Assembly (NCBI GenBank): GCA_009923345.1
Contig: RFTR01000034.1
Coordinates: 1 to 13,370, forward strand
Origin: Betaproteobacteria bacterium
GTDB taxonomy: Bacteria > Pseudomonadota > Gammaproteobacteria > Burkholderiales > Burkholderiaceae_C
DNA: 13,370 bases
Direction: 5' to 3'
The notes under the pieces are model-generated. The model saw only the letters and a list, made by a program, of their open reading frames with translations, made no database searches and was not told the origin of the DNA. The position numbers and the translations under genes are program-made. This document shows, piece by piece, positions 1 to 6,369 of the stretch (its first letter is position 1; the number at the start of each line of letters is the position of its first letter).

Positions 1-146
1 CTTTGGTCGCCACCGCCAAGAAAAACAAAGTCGACTTGATCGTCATGGCCTCACACGGTCGCAAAGGCATCAAGCGCTTGTTGCTAGGCAGCGAAACCCA
101 GCAAGTGCTGACGCACACCACGATTCCTGTCTTAGTGACGCGCTAA
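1..146 (+). CDS. Universal stress protein (UspA family), C-terminal fragment
   Basis: The last 47 codons of a gene entering from the left, read from base 3 to the TAA at 144-146. The peptide contains MASHGRKGIKRLLLGS followed by IPVLVTR at the end. This is the C-terminal nucleotide-binding loop and last strand of the Usp fold: the family pattern G-x2-G-x9-G-S/T appears here as A-SH-G-(9 residues)-GS, so the first Gly is Ala, a substitution seen in other members. Usp proteins are small cytoplasmic proteins that bind ATP or respond to stress; which subgroup this one belongs to cannot be told from the fragment. Its last 15 bases overlap the 3' end of the opposing nitronate-monooxygenase-like gene. 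The start and promoter lie outside the window. Confidence 0.85.
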   Translation, partial: LVATAKKNKVDLIVMASHGRKGIKRLLLGSETQQVLTHTTIPVLVTR

Positions 147-1094
147 GTTCAGACGTGCCCTCGCCTCTTCGTATTCACGCTGGAGGCGAGCGACTAAATC
201 GGCTGTAGGCACCACGGCCTTGACGGCGCCAATGCCTTGGCCGCAACCCCAGATGTCTTTCCAGGCTTTCTTGGCGTCACCGCCAAAATTCATTTTGGAG
301 GCATCGCTCTCAGGCAAGTTCTCAGGATCTAAGCCCGCATTGCGAATCGAGGGAGCTAAGTAGTTACCGTGTACCCCTGTGAAAAGGTTGCTGTAGACGA
401 TGTCGTCCGATGATGCCTCTACGATGGCCTGCTTGTATTCTTCGGCAGCCCGAGCTTCTTCGGTAGCAATAAACGCTGAACCTATGTAAGCAAAGTCAGC
501 GCCCATGGCTTGAGCCGCAAGAATGGCGCCGCCATTGGCGATCGCGCCACTCAAGGCAATTGGGCCATCAAACCATTCGCGGATTTCTTGGATCAAGGCA
601 AATGGGCTTTTGACACCTGCATGGCCGCCAGCGCCAGCAGCCACCGCGACTAAACCGTCAGCACCTTTTTCAATCGCTTTTTTAGCAAACTTGTTATTGA
701 TGATGTCGTGCAAGACGATGCCACCATAGCTGTGGGCAGCGGCATTCACGTCTTCACGCGCACCCAAGGAAGTGATGATGATTGGCACCTTGTATTTCAC
801 GCACATGGCCATATCGTGCTCAAGACGGTCATTGCTTTTGTGGACGATTTGGTTAATAGCGAAAGGGGCAGCAGGTCTGTCTGGATGCGCGCGGTTGTGG
901 GCGGCAAGTGACTCGGTGATTTCGATCAACCACTCTTCGAGTTGCTCTGCCGGACGTGCATTGAGCGAAGGCATAGAGCCCACCACACCTGCCTTGCACT
1001 GGGCAATCACCAATTTGGGATTGCTGATGATGAACAAGGGCGAAGCGATGGCGGGAAACTTCAGTTGCTGCAAGACTGCTGGCAATTTAGACAT
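132..1094 (-). CDS. Nitronate monooxygenase / 2-nitropropane dioxygenase family FMN enzyme
   Basis: A 320-residue cytoplasmic protein with the features of the FMN-binding TIM-barrel family that includes nitronate monooxygenases and FabK-like reductases. Visible motifs are the glycine-rich GAGGHAG at about 154-160 with the candidate catalytic His158, and two phosphate-binding loops, LSGAIANGGA at about 181-190 and GADFAYIGSAF at about 198-208. Family members oxidise alkyl nitronates such as propionate-3-nitronate, but several relatives have other redox activities, so the substrate here is not known. The ATG is preceded by AAGGA at good spacing (plus-strand 1101-1105). It is the last gene of the minus-strand etfBA / acyl-CoA dehydrogenase series, 84 nt after the dehydrogenase, with a terminator-like hairpin in between. 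Its stop codon lies inside the last codons of the opposing usp gene. The family call is firm; the reaction is inference. Confidence 0.85.
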   Translation of the reverse strand: MSKLPAVLQQLKFPAIASPLFIISNPKLVIAQCKAGVVGSMPSLNARPAEQLEEWLIEITESLAAHNRAHPDRPAAPFAINQIVHKSNDRLEHDMAMCVKYKVPIIITSLGAREDVNAAAHSYGGIVLHDIINNKFAKKAIEKGADGLVAVAAGAGGHAGVKSPFALIQEIREWFDGPIALSGAIANGGAILAAQAMGADFAYIGSAFIATEEARAAEEYKQAIVEASSDDIVYSNLFTGVHGNYLAPSIRNAGLDPENLPESDASKMNFGGDAKKAWKDIWGCGQGIGAVKAVVPTADLVARLQREYEEARARLNLARH

Positions 1095-1108
1095 GTGAAT
1101 TCCTTATG

Positions 1109-1150
1109 AAAAAGGCGTTTCTCAGGAAGAGCATTCCTGCGAGTGACGCC
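1109..1150 (-). terminator. Hairpin plus T-run between acyl-CoA dehydrogenase and nitronate-monooxygenase-like gene
   Basis: Read on the minus strand, GGCGT (1150-1146) pairs with ACGCC (1118-1114). Inside it is a second perfect 6-bp stem, CAGGAA/TTCCTG (1139-1134 with 1128-1123) around a 5-nt loop. The outer stem is followed at once by TTTTT (1113-1109). This is the layout of a Rho-independent terminator with an internal bulge. It ends only a few bases before the AAGGA ribosome site of the downstream gene, so it could act as a partial terminator or attenuator that lowers expression of that gene relative to etfBA and the dehydrogenase. On the plus strand a TTTTT also follows (1154-1158) after three bases, so weak bidirectional activity is possible. 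Confidence 0.55.
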
Positions 1151-1178
1151 AGCTTTTTATCTATTGGAGGTTTAAGGC

Positions 1179-2969
1179 TTAGAAAGCTTCTAAAGCCATC
1201 TCGGTAACGCTGTCAGCACCAGCGACGATGCTGTCGCGCACGCCTGGCGCTTTGGACAAGATATGGTCCGCATAAAAACGCGCTGTGGTGACCTTGGCTT
1301 GCATGAACGCAAGGTCGTCACCTTTGGCGATATGTTCCAGCGCCACCAACATAGCCCGCGCCATTTGCCAGCCGGACATCAGGTTACCTGCGAGCATGAG
1401 GTAAGGCACGCTACCGGCGTAAACCGCATTGGGATTGGTTTTGCTCTCGGTCACAAAGAACTCCACCACATCTAAAAACGCTTCACGCGCTGCAGCCAAT
1501 CGCTTGGCCACCCCATGGCAACGCGCGTCGCTGTGCGCTTTGAGTTGTTTTTCGGTTTGTTCAATTTGACTAGCGATGGCCTTCGCTGTCTGGCCGCCGT
1601 CACGGGCGGTTTTGCGTCCCACCAAATCATTGGCTTGAATGGCAGTAGTACCTTCGTAAATTGTCAGAATTTTCGCGTCCCGGTAGTACTGCGCAGCACC
1701 GGTTTCTTCGATAAAGCCCATGCCGCCATGCACTTGCACGCCGAGGCTGGTGACTTCCAAGCTCATCTCCGTGCTGAAGCCTTTGACCAAGGGCACCAAG
1801 AATTCGTAGAAGGCTAAATTCTCTTTGCGGGTCGCCGCATCAGGATGGTGGTGTGAAGCGTCGTAAGCTGCTGCTGCTACGGTAGCCATCGCGCGGCAGC
1901 CTTCCGTGTAAGCGCGCATGGTCATGAGCATGCGGCGCACGTCGGGGTGGTGGATGATGGGCGCGCTGGTTTTCATGCTGCCATCGACGGGGCGGCTTTG
2001 CACACGGTCACGCGCAAATTGGGCTGCCTTTTGGTAAGAGCGCTCAGCCACGGCAATGCCTTGCACGCCCACGGCGTAACGGGCGGCGTTCATCATGATG
2101 AACATGTACTCCAACCCGCGGTTCTCTTCACCTACCAAGTAGCCGATAGCGCCGCCATGGTCGCCGTATTGCAAAACAGCAGTCGGGCTGGCTTTGATAC
2201 CCATCTTGTGTTCGATGCTGACGCAGTGCACGTCGTTGCGCGCTCCAACCGTTGCGTCTTTGTTCACCAAAAACTTTGGCACCACAAACAGGCTGATGCC
2301 TTTCACCCCCTCAGGCGCACCTTGCACGCGGGCCAACACGAGGTGGACGATGTTTTGCGCCATATCGTGTTCACCGTAGGTAATGTAAATCTTGGTTCCA
2401 AAGACTTTATAAGTGCCGTCAGGCTGGGGTTCGGCGCGCGTGCGAACTGCTGCCAAATCAGAACCCGCTTGGGGCTCGGTGAGGTTCATGGTGCCGGTCC
2501 ACTCACCAGAGATGAGCTTCTCTAGATAGATGGCTTTTAGATCGTCCGAGCCGGCAGTCAGTAGCGCCTCAATCGCTCCGTCGGTGAGCAAAGGGCACAA
2601 GGCAAAACTCATATTGGCGGAGTTCAAAATTTCGCCACAGGCCGCGCCTATGGTTTTGGGCAAGCCTTGTCCACCAAAGGCCGGCGGGTGTTGGAGACCT
2701 TGCCATCCACCCTCTCTGTATTGGGCATACGCCTCTTTAAAACCAGGCGTGGTGTGCACATGGCCGTCTTTGAAATAAGACGGGTTTTTATCGCCTTCCC
2801 AGTTCAAAGGCACCAAAACGGACTCATTGAGTTTGGCGCATTCTTCGAGTACCGCTTGGGCAGTCTCCAGCCCAGCATCTTCAAAAGCAGGCATTTGGGC
2901 GATTTGCTCAAGGCCAGCAAGGTGGGCCATGTTGAACAACATATCTTTGACGGGGGCGATGTACGACAT
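1179..2969 (-). CDS. Acyl-CoA dehydrogenase, long form with extra C-terminal domain
   Basis: A 596-residue flavoprotein that would oxidise an acyl-CoA to the trans-2-enoyl-CoA and pass electrons to ETF, encoded just upstream on the same strand. Visible are the FAD/substrate motif MNLTEPQAGSDL (161-172), the middle-domain stretch EHKMGIKASPT (253-263), the C-terminal helical-domain motif GGMGFIEE (415-422), and IYEGTTAIQANDLVGRK (437-453), in which Glu439 is the expected catalytic base. About 140 residues follow that motif, against a short tail in typical 380-residue enzymes. This places it in the roughly 600-residue group with an extra C-terminal domain, which includes FadE5-like enzymes and 3-methylmercaptopropionyl-CoA dehydrogenase (DmdC). 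The sequence alone does not settle chain length or substrate. The ATG has AGGAG 6 nt upstream (plus 2976-2980). The gap to etfA is 73 nt. Confidence 0.93.
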   Translation of the reverse strand: MSYIAPVKDMLFNMAHLAGLEQIAQMPAFEDAGLETAQAVLEECAKLNESVLVPLNWEGDKNPSYFKDGHVHTTPGFKEAYAQYREGGWQGLQHPPAFGGQGLPKTIGAACGEILNSANMSFALCPLLTDGAIEALLTAGSDDLKAIYLEKLISGEWTGTMNLTEPQAGSDLAAVRTRAEPQPDGTYKVFGTKIYITYGEHDMAQNIVHLVLARVQGAPEGVKGISLFVVPKFLVNKDATVGARNDVHCVSIEHKMGIKASPTAVLQYGDHGGAIGYLVGEENRGLEYMFIMMNAARYAVGVQGIAVAERSYQKAAQFARDRVQSRPVDGSMKTSAPIIHHPDVRRMLMTMRAYTEGCRAMATVAAAAYDASHHHPDAATRKENLAFYEFLVPLVKGFSTEMSLEVTSLGVQVHGGMGFIEETGAAQYYRDAKILTIYEGTTAIQANDLVGRKTARDGGQTAKAIASQIEQTEKQLKAHSDARCHGVAKRLAAAREAFLDVVEFFVTESKTNPNAVYAGSVPYLMLAGNLMSGWQMARAMLVALEHIAKGDDLAFMQAKVTTARFYADHILSKAPGVRDSIVAGADSVTEMALEAF

Positions 2970-3042
2970 AGCGTGCTCCTAAATTGAACCGCGAAAGCGC
3001 TAAACAAAAAGAATGGAAGAAGATTCTTAGGGTCTTGGATAT

Positions 3043-3972
3043 TTATAAAGCGGCAACAAGTTCAGGCACGGCCACAAACAAGTCAGCTTCGAGACCAAAG
3101 TCAGCCACCGAGAAGATGGGTGCCTCGGGATCTTTGTTGATCGCCACGATTACCTTGCTGTCTTTCATACCCGCCAAATGTTGGATGGCGCCGCTGATGC
3201 CACACGCCACATACAACTGGGGCGCGACGATCTTGCCGGTTTGTCCGACTTGCCAATCGTTGGGCGCATAGCCCGCATCGACTGCCGCGCGGCTTGCGCC
3301 TAATGCAGCACCTAACTTGTCTGCCAAGGGCGTGATGACTTCAGCAAATTTCTCTGCGCTACCCAAAGCACGACCGCCAGAGACGATGATCTTGGCAGCC
3401 GTCAATTCAGGACGATCGCTCTTGGCGATTTCGCTGCCCATGAATTTGCTTTTACCTGAGTCGGCAGTGGCTGCCACTGTCTCTACCGCAGCTGAACCAC
3501 CAGTTGCAGCAGCATCAAAGCCTGTCGTACGAACTGTAATGACCTTGATGGCATCGGTCGATTGCACTGTGGCAATGGCATTGCCCGCGTAGATCGGACG
3601 CTCAAACGTGTCAGGGCTTTCAACCTTGGTGATATCGCTGATCTGGCCCACATCTAATTTGGCAGCAACACGGGGGGCGATGTTTTTACCGCCAGCGGTG
3701 GCTGGGAACACGATGTGTGAGTAACTGCTGGCTAGCCCCAAGATTTGTGCGGCTAGGTTTTCAGCCAAGCCATGCGAGAGGTCAGCACCATCTGCGTGGA
3801 TCACTTTACTAACACCCGTAATTTGGGCGGCGGCGGCAGCGGCGCCAGCGGCGTTGTGTCCAGCGACCAACACATGTACGTCACCGCCCATGGCCAATGC
3901 AGCCGTGACAGTATTGAGGGTAGAAGGCTTGATCGACGCGTTGTCGTGTTCGGCAATAACGAGGGATGACAT
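3043..3972 (-). CDS. etfA: Electron transfer flavoprotein, alpha subunit
   Basis: A 309-residue protein, the usual size for bacterial EtfA. With EtfB it forms the soluble heterodimer that collects electrons from acyl-CoA and related dehydrogenases and delivers them to the membrane ETF:ubiquinone oxidoreductase. The N-terminal part (MSSLVIAEHDN onward) is the alpha-domain I. The C-terminal FAD domain is clear: IVSGGRALGS (196-205), then PQLYVACGISGAIQHLAGM (251-269), and INKDPEAPIFSVADFG (278-293), the standard EtfA FAD-binding signature. The ATG is preceded by AGGAG (plus 3982-3986). It lies 26 nt downstream of etfB and is certainly cotranscribed with it. Confidence 0.97.
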   Translation of the reverse strand: MSSLVIAEHDNASIKPSTLNTVTAALAMGGDVHVLVAGHNAAGAAAAAAQITGVSKVIHADGADLSHGLAENLAAQILGLASSYSHIVFPATAGGKNIAPRVAAKLDVGQISDITKVESPDTFERPIYAGNAIATVQSTDAIKVITVRTTGFDAAATGGSAAVETVAATADSGKSKFMGSEIAKSDRPELTAAKIIVSGGRALGSAEKFAEVITPLADKLGAALGASRAAVDAGYAPNDWQVGQTGKIVAPQLYVACGISGAIQHLAGMKDSKVIVAINKDPEAPIFSVADFGLEADLFVAVPELVAAL

Positions 3973-3998
3973 AGTGTTTTGCTCCTGATCTGTTCTAG

Positions 3999-4748
3999 TT
4001 AGATGACCTTGGCCACGTTCTTGAGTTTGTCGACCAAAGTCGCTACATCGGGCACTTTGATACCGGCGCTGCGCTTAGGCGGTTCGCTCACTTTCAAGGT
4101 CTTGATACGGGGGGCGACATTCACGCCGAGGTCTTCTGGTTTGAAGATATCGAGTTGCTTCTTCTTGGCCTTCATGATGTTGGGTAAGGTGACGTAGCGC
4201 GGTTCGTTCAGACGTAGGTCTGTAGTGATAACAGCAGGCAGACTAATAGTGAGCGTCTCTAACCCACCATCGACTTCGCGGGTGACACTGGCTTTGCCGT
4301 CTGCTACATCTACTTTCGACGCAAACGTAGCCTGTGGCAAATCCGCCAAGGCAGCCAACATTTGACCGGTTTGGTTGCAGTCGTCGTCAATCGCTTGTTT
4401 GCCCAGAATTACCAAGCCAGGTTGTTCTTTATCTACCAAGGCTTTGAGCAATTTGGCCACGGCCAATGGTTGGAGTTCTTCGGTGGTCTCGACCAAGATA
4501 CCGCGGTCGGCGCCAATCGCCATGGCAGTGCGCAGTGTTTCTTGGCATTGGGTCACGCCGCAAGAGACGGCAATCACCTCAGTGACCACGCCTTTTTCTT
4601 TCAGGCGAACGGCTTCTTCTACCGCAATCTCGTCAAACGGGTTCATGCTCATCTTGACGTTGGCAATGTCGACTCCGGTGTTATCCGACTTCACGCGAAC
4701 CTTCACGTTGTAGTCGACAACGCGTTTGACTGCGACCAAAACTTTCAT
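3999..4748 (-). CDS. etfB: Electron transfer flavoprotein, beta subunit
   Basis: A 249-residue EtfB, full length for the family. It binds AMP and carries the loop that docks onto client dehydrogenases. Visible are the N-terminal MKVLVAVKRVVDYNVKVRVK, the nucleotide-fold motif GKQAIDDDCNQTGQM (116-130), and the family signature VDGGLETLTISLPAVITTDL (159-178) leading to LNEPRYVTLPNIMKAKKK (180-197), the dehydrogenase-recognition loop. The ATG is preceded by GGAG with 8 nt spacing (plus 4757-4760). It is the first gene of the minus-strand cluster. The 135-bp region upstream carries two perfect palindromes likely to be operators, which suggests regulation by catabolic repressors. Confidence 0.97.
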   Translation of the reverse strand: MKVLVAVKRVVDYNVKVRVKSDNTGVDIANVKMSMNPFDEIAVEEAVRLKEKGVVTEVIAVSCGVTQCQETLRTAMAIGADRGILVETTEELQPLAVAKLLKALVDKEQPGLVILGKQAIDDDCNQTGQMLAALADLPQATFASKVDVADGKASVTREVDGGLETLTISLPAVITTDLRLNEPRYVTLPNIMKAKKKQLDIFKPEDLGVNVAPRIKTLKVSEPPKRSAGIKVPDVATLVDKLKNVAKVI

Positions 4749-4780
4749 GATGAGAACTCCAAAAAATGGTGAAAACTAAT

Positions 4781-4800
4781 TGACGTTTACGTAAACGTCA
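4781..4800. promoter_or_regulatory. Perfect 20-bp palindrome upstream of etfB (candidate LiuR-type operator)
   Basis: TGACGTTTAC followed directly by its exact reverse complement GTAAACGTCA, centred 42 bp before the etfB start codon. A 20-bp perfect palindrome in an upstream region is unlikely by chance. From memory, this ACGT-TTACGTAA-ACGT shape resembles sites of the MerR-family regulator LiuR, which controls branched-chain amino-acid degradation in proteobacteria and would fit an etf operon. The regulator assignment is inference; the palindrome itself is certain. Confidence 0.7.
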
Positions 4801-4822
4801 CATTCTAATATCCAAACATCAA

Positions 4823-4828
4823 ATTTTA
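4823..4828 (-). promoter_or_regulatory. Candidate extended -10 box for the etfBA operon
   Basis: On the minus strand TGC-TAAAAT gives an extended -10 element (TGn plus a 5/6 match to TATAAT). No good -35 is seen at 16-18 bp, as is common for extended -10 promoters. The first four bases of the element lie in the 14-bp palindrome at 4828-4841, so a protein bound there would block it. The start point would be near 4816, which would place the 20-bp palindrome just downstream of it. Confidence 0.35.
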
Positions 4829-4841
4829 GCACGATCGTGCT
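4828..4841. promoter_or_regulatory. Perfect 14-bp palindrome upstream of etfB (candidate TetR-type operator)
   Basis: AGCACGA/TCGTGCT, an exact inverted repeat, centred 44 bp (about four helical turns) from the centre of the 20-bp palindrome. Its form, size and position over the candidate -10 suit a TetR-family repressor. A fatty-acid regulator such as the betaproteobacterial FadP is one possibility, from memory only. On the plus strand it is followed by TTTTTCTT, so a short plus-strand terminator hairpin (5-bp stem, GATC loop) is an alternative reading, but no plus-strand gene here would need one. Confidence 0.5.
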
Positions 4842-4883
4842 TTTTCTTGCCGCCCCAAGTGGCATTTAGCAGACCTTTTCAGG

Positions 4884-6140
4884 TCACATGGATCCTATTT
4901 CTGTCGTTTTGAGAAGCTGCACCTCGTAAGGAGCAAGCGCCAAGAGAACGCCGGCTTTTCTTAATGCTTCAAGCGCCGCCATATTCACATTGGATTTAAC
5001 TAAACCCTGGCCATGCGCTGGGTCGCCCAGCCAAAAATTCAGTTGGAACCTCAAACCTTGGGGCGCCACCTCAGCCAAGAGAGCCATTGGCGCTGGATCA
5101 GCCATGACCAGGTCGGCCGACATGGCAGCGTCAACCAATAGTTTTTGAACCGATTCCACATTGCTGTTGAGACCTACCCAGAACATACAGTTTTGTAACA
5201 AATGGCTAGATTCGAGCGACAGGTTTTCGACCCGTTGCGTCATCAAGAGCTCGTTAGGGACGACAGATTCGACACCGTTGATAGCGCGCACCAAGGTGTA
5301 GCGGGTTTTGATATCTGTGACCCAGCCCTCAAAACCATCCACCCGCACATAGTCGCCAATACGCAACGAGCGTTCTAACAAAATCACAAAGCCGCTGACA
5401 TAGTTGGCCGCCAATTTTTGCAAGCCAAAGCCAAGCCCCACACCTAAAGCACCACCAAGCACAGACAAAGCGGTGAGATCGAAACCTGAGGCCGATAAGA
5501 CCACCAGCATACCGATCAGTAGTAAGAAGGCGCGCATCGCATTTGATGCGACTTTACGCATAGACAAATCGGTTAGCGCTCTACTTAACACCTTGGATTC
5601 CATGAAAGCAGACAACCACAAGGTCAAGACCAGCACAAAACTGGAGCTAACCATGACCTCCAGCACGTGCAGCAAAGATACATGCGTCTTACCGATAGAA
5701 AACTCGATAGCGTCTAGCTCTTCCCTCATCGGCTGCAACAAGCCAGTGATCCACATCACCGCAAAAGCCCATGCCAGCCAAGAAACTGCACGCTCTATCA
5801 AACGCGCACCATGCGACTCAGGAAATACCGAAGTCAAAACACGGGCAATAAGTCGAATCACCGCCAAGGCCAAAAGCACCGGCACCGCCAGTTTGAGCAA
5901 AGCCACGCTTTGGAACTTCACCAAAATAGTTTTGCAAGCCAATGTGAAAACCAAGGCCATCACAGGAAACAGCAGTCCATCCACAACACGCCGTCCAAAC
6001 AAGATGGAGTCGCGCGTACCGCCTCGCCCAAGCGCCCAGGCACACATCCAGGCCAAAGCCAATGACGCAGCTAAGACCATTAACTCCATCGGCAAAGAGG
6101 AGTTTTGTAAATCTAAAAAAATCTCTTGCAATGCATTCAT
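4884..6140 (-). CDS. MscS-family mechanosensitive ion channel
   Basis: A 418-residue inner-membrane protein. Several hydrophobic segments fill the first 220 residues (about 18-38, 54-72, 78-100, 120-135, 160-180 and 203-218). They are followed by the pore-lining MscS helix, rich in Gly and Ala: VLGGALGVGLGFGLQKLAAN (227-246) and VSGFVILLERSLRIGDYV (248-265). The beta-domain follows with VDGFEGWVTDIKTRYTLVR (267-285) and VVPNELLMTQRVENLS (293-308). These are the defining MscS signatures. Such channels open under membrane tension and release solutes on osmotic downshock. With extra N-terminal helices it is larger than MscS itself (about 286 residues) and nearer the YbdG/YjeP-like subgroups. The ATG has only a weak upstream GGA. 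The gene faces away from mltB and reads toward etfB but is separated from it by the operator region. Confidence 0.92.
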   Translation of the reverse strand: MNALQEIFLDLQNSSLPMELMVLAASLALAWMCAWALGRGGTRDSILFGRRVVDGLLFPVMALVFTLACKTILVKFQSVALLKLAVPVLLALAVIRLIARVLTSVFPESHGARLIERAVSWLAWAFAVMWITGLLQPMREELDAIEFSIGKTHVSLLHVLEVMVSSSFVLVLTLWLSAFMESKVLSRALTDLSMRKVASNAMRAFLLLIGMLVVLSASGFDLTALSVLGGALGVGLGFGLQKLAANYVSGFVILLERSLRIGDYVRVDGFEGWVTDIKTRYTLVRAINGVESVVPNELLMTQRVENLSLESSHLLQNCMFWVGLNSNVESVQKLLVDAAMSADLVMADPAPMALLAEVAPQGLRFQLNFWLGDPAHGQGLVKSNVNMAALEALRKAGVLLALAPYEVQLLKTTEIGSM

Positions 6141-6369
6141 GGTTTTACAAATCCGCTAACACATACAAATCCTCTGCGATAGCGTCTAGCCGCTCAGGAC
6201 ATTCAGGATGTCCGGCGCCCATTTCGTGTCTTCGACATTCAGGATGTGTGTAATAACCTGTTTTGTGCATATGCGTGATGAATGTATCGAACTCAGCTTA
6301 ACATGCAAGCCTAGCTTTTCCTCTATTTTCTATCGCGTGAAACTCCCTATTCTGCTTACCTCTTTTCCG
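6141..6369. other. Non-coding region between mscS-like and mltB-like genes
   Basis: A 229-bp stretch between two divergent genes, taking the internal ATG as the mltB start. It must hold both promoters, but no convincing -35/-10 pair stands out on either strand. It contains the 14-bp direct repeat described separately. An open frame in phase with mltB runs back to 6208, but it encodes no recognisable extension. Confidence 0.6.
6197..6247. repeat. 14-bp direct repeat, each copy an ACAT-TCAGG-ATGT inverted motif
   Basis: GACATTCAGGATGT occurs at 6198-6211 and again, identically, at 6234-6247, start to start 36 bp. Each copy is itself an interrupted palindrome. The first extends to GGACAT-TCAGG-ATGTCC (6197-6213). 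Two symmetric copies in a divergent intergenic region suggest binding sites for a dimeric regulator of mscS or mltB, or the remains of a small dispersed repeat. No known regulator is recognised. Confidence 0.6.

Noticed and set aside
1947..2525. A 192-codon open frame on the plus strand inside the acyl-CoA dehydrogenase gene
   Set aside because: It is a shadow of a well-supported gene with no family features.
3009..3028. Inverted repeat AAGAAT/ATTCTT after etfA followed by a T-rich stretch
   Set aside because: The stem is short and almost wholly A-T, too weak to call a terminator between etfA and the dehydrogenase.
4872..4885. Hairpin GACCT-GAAA-AGGTC around the mscS stop codon, considered as a terminator
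   Set aside because: The stem is only 5 bp and no T-run follows on the minus strand.
5404..6159. A 251-codon open frame on the plus strand opposite the mscS-like gene
   Set aside because: It is antisense to a clear MscS protein, is very rich in Lys, Ser and Thr as expected from the complement of hydrophobic codons, and has no recognisable motif.
6208..6369. The 54-codon upstream extension of the mltB frame
   Set aside because: It covers the direct-repeat region, has no conserved sequence, and would bury the signal peptide.
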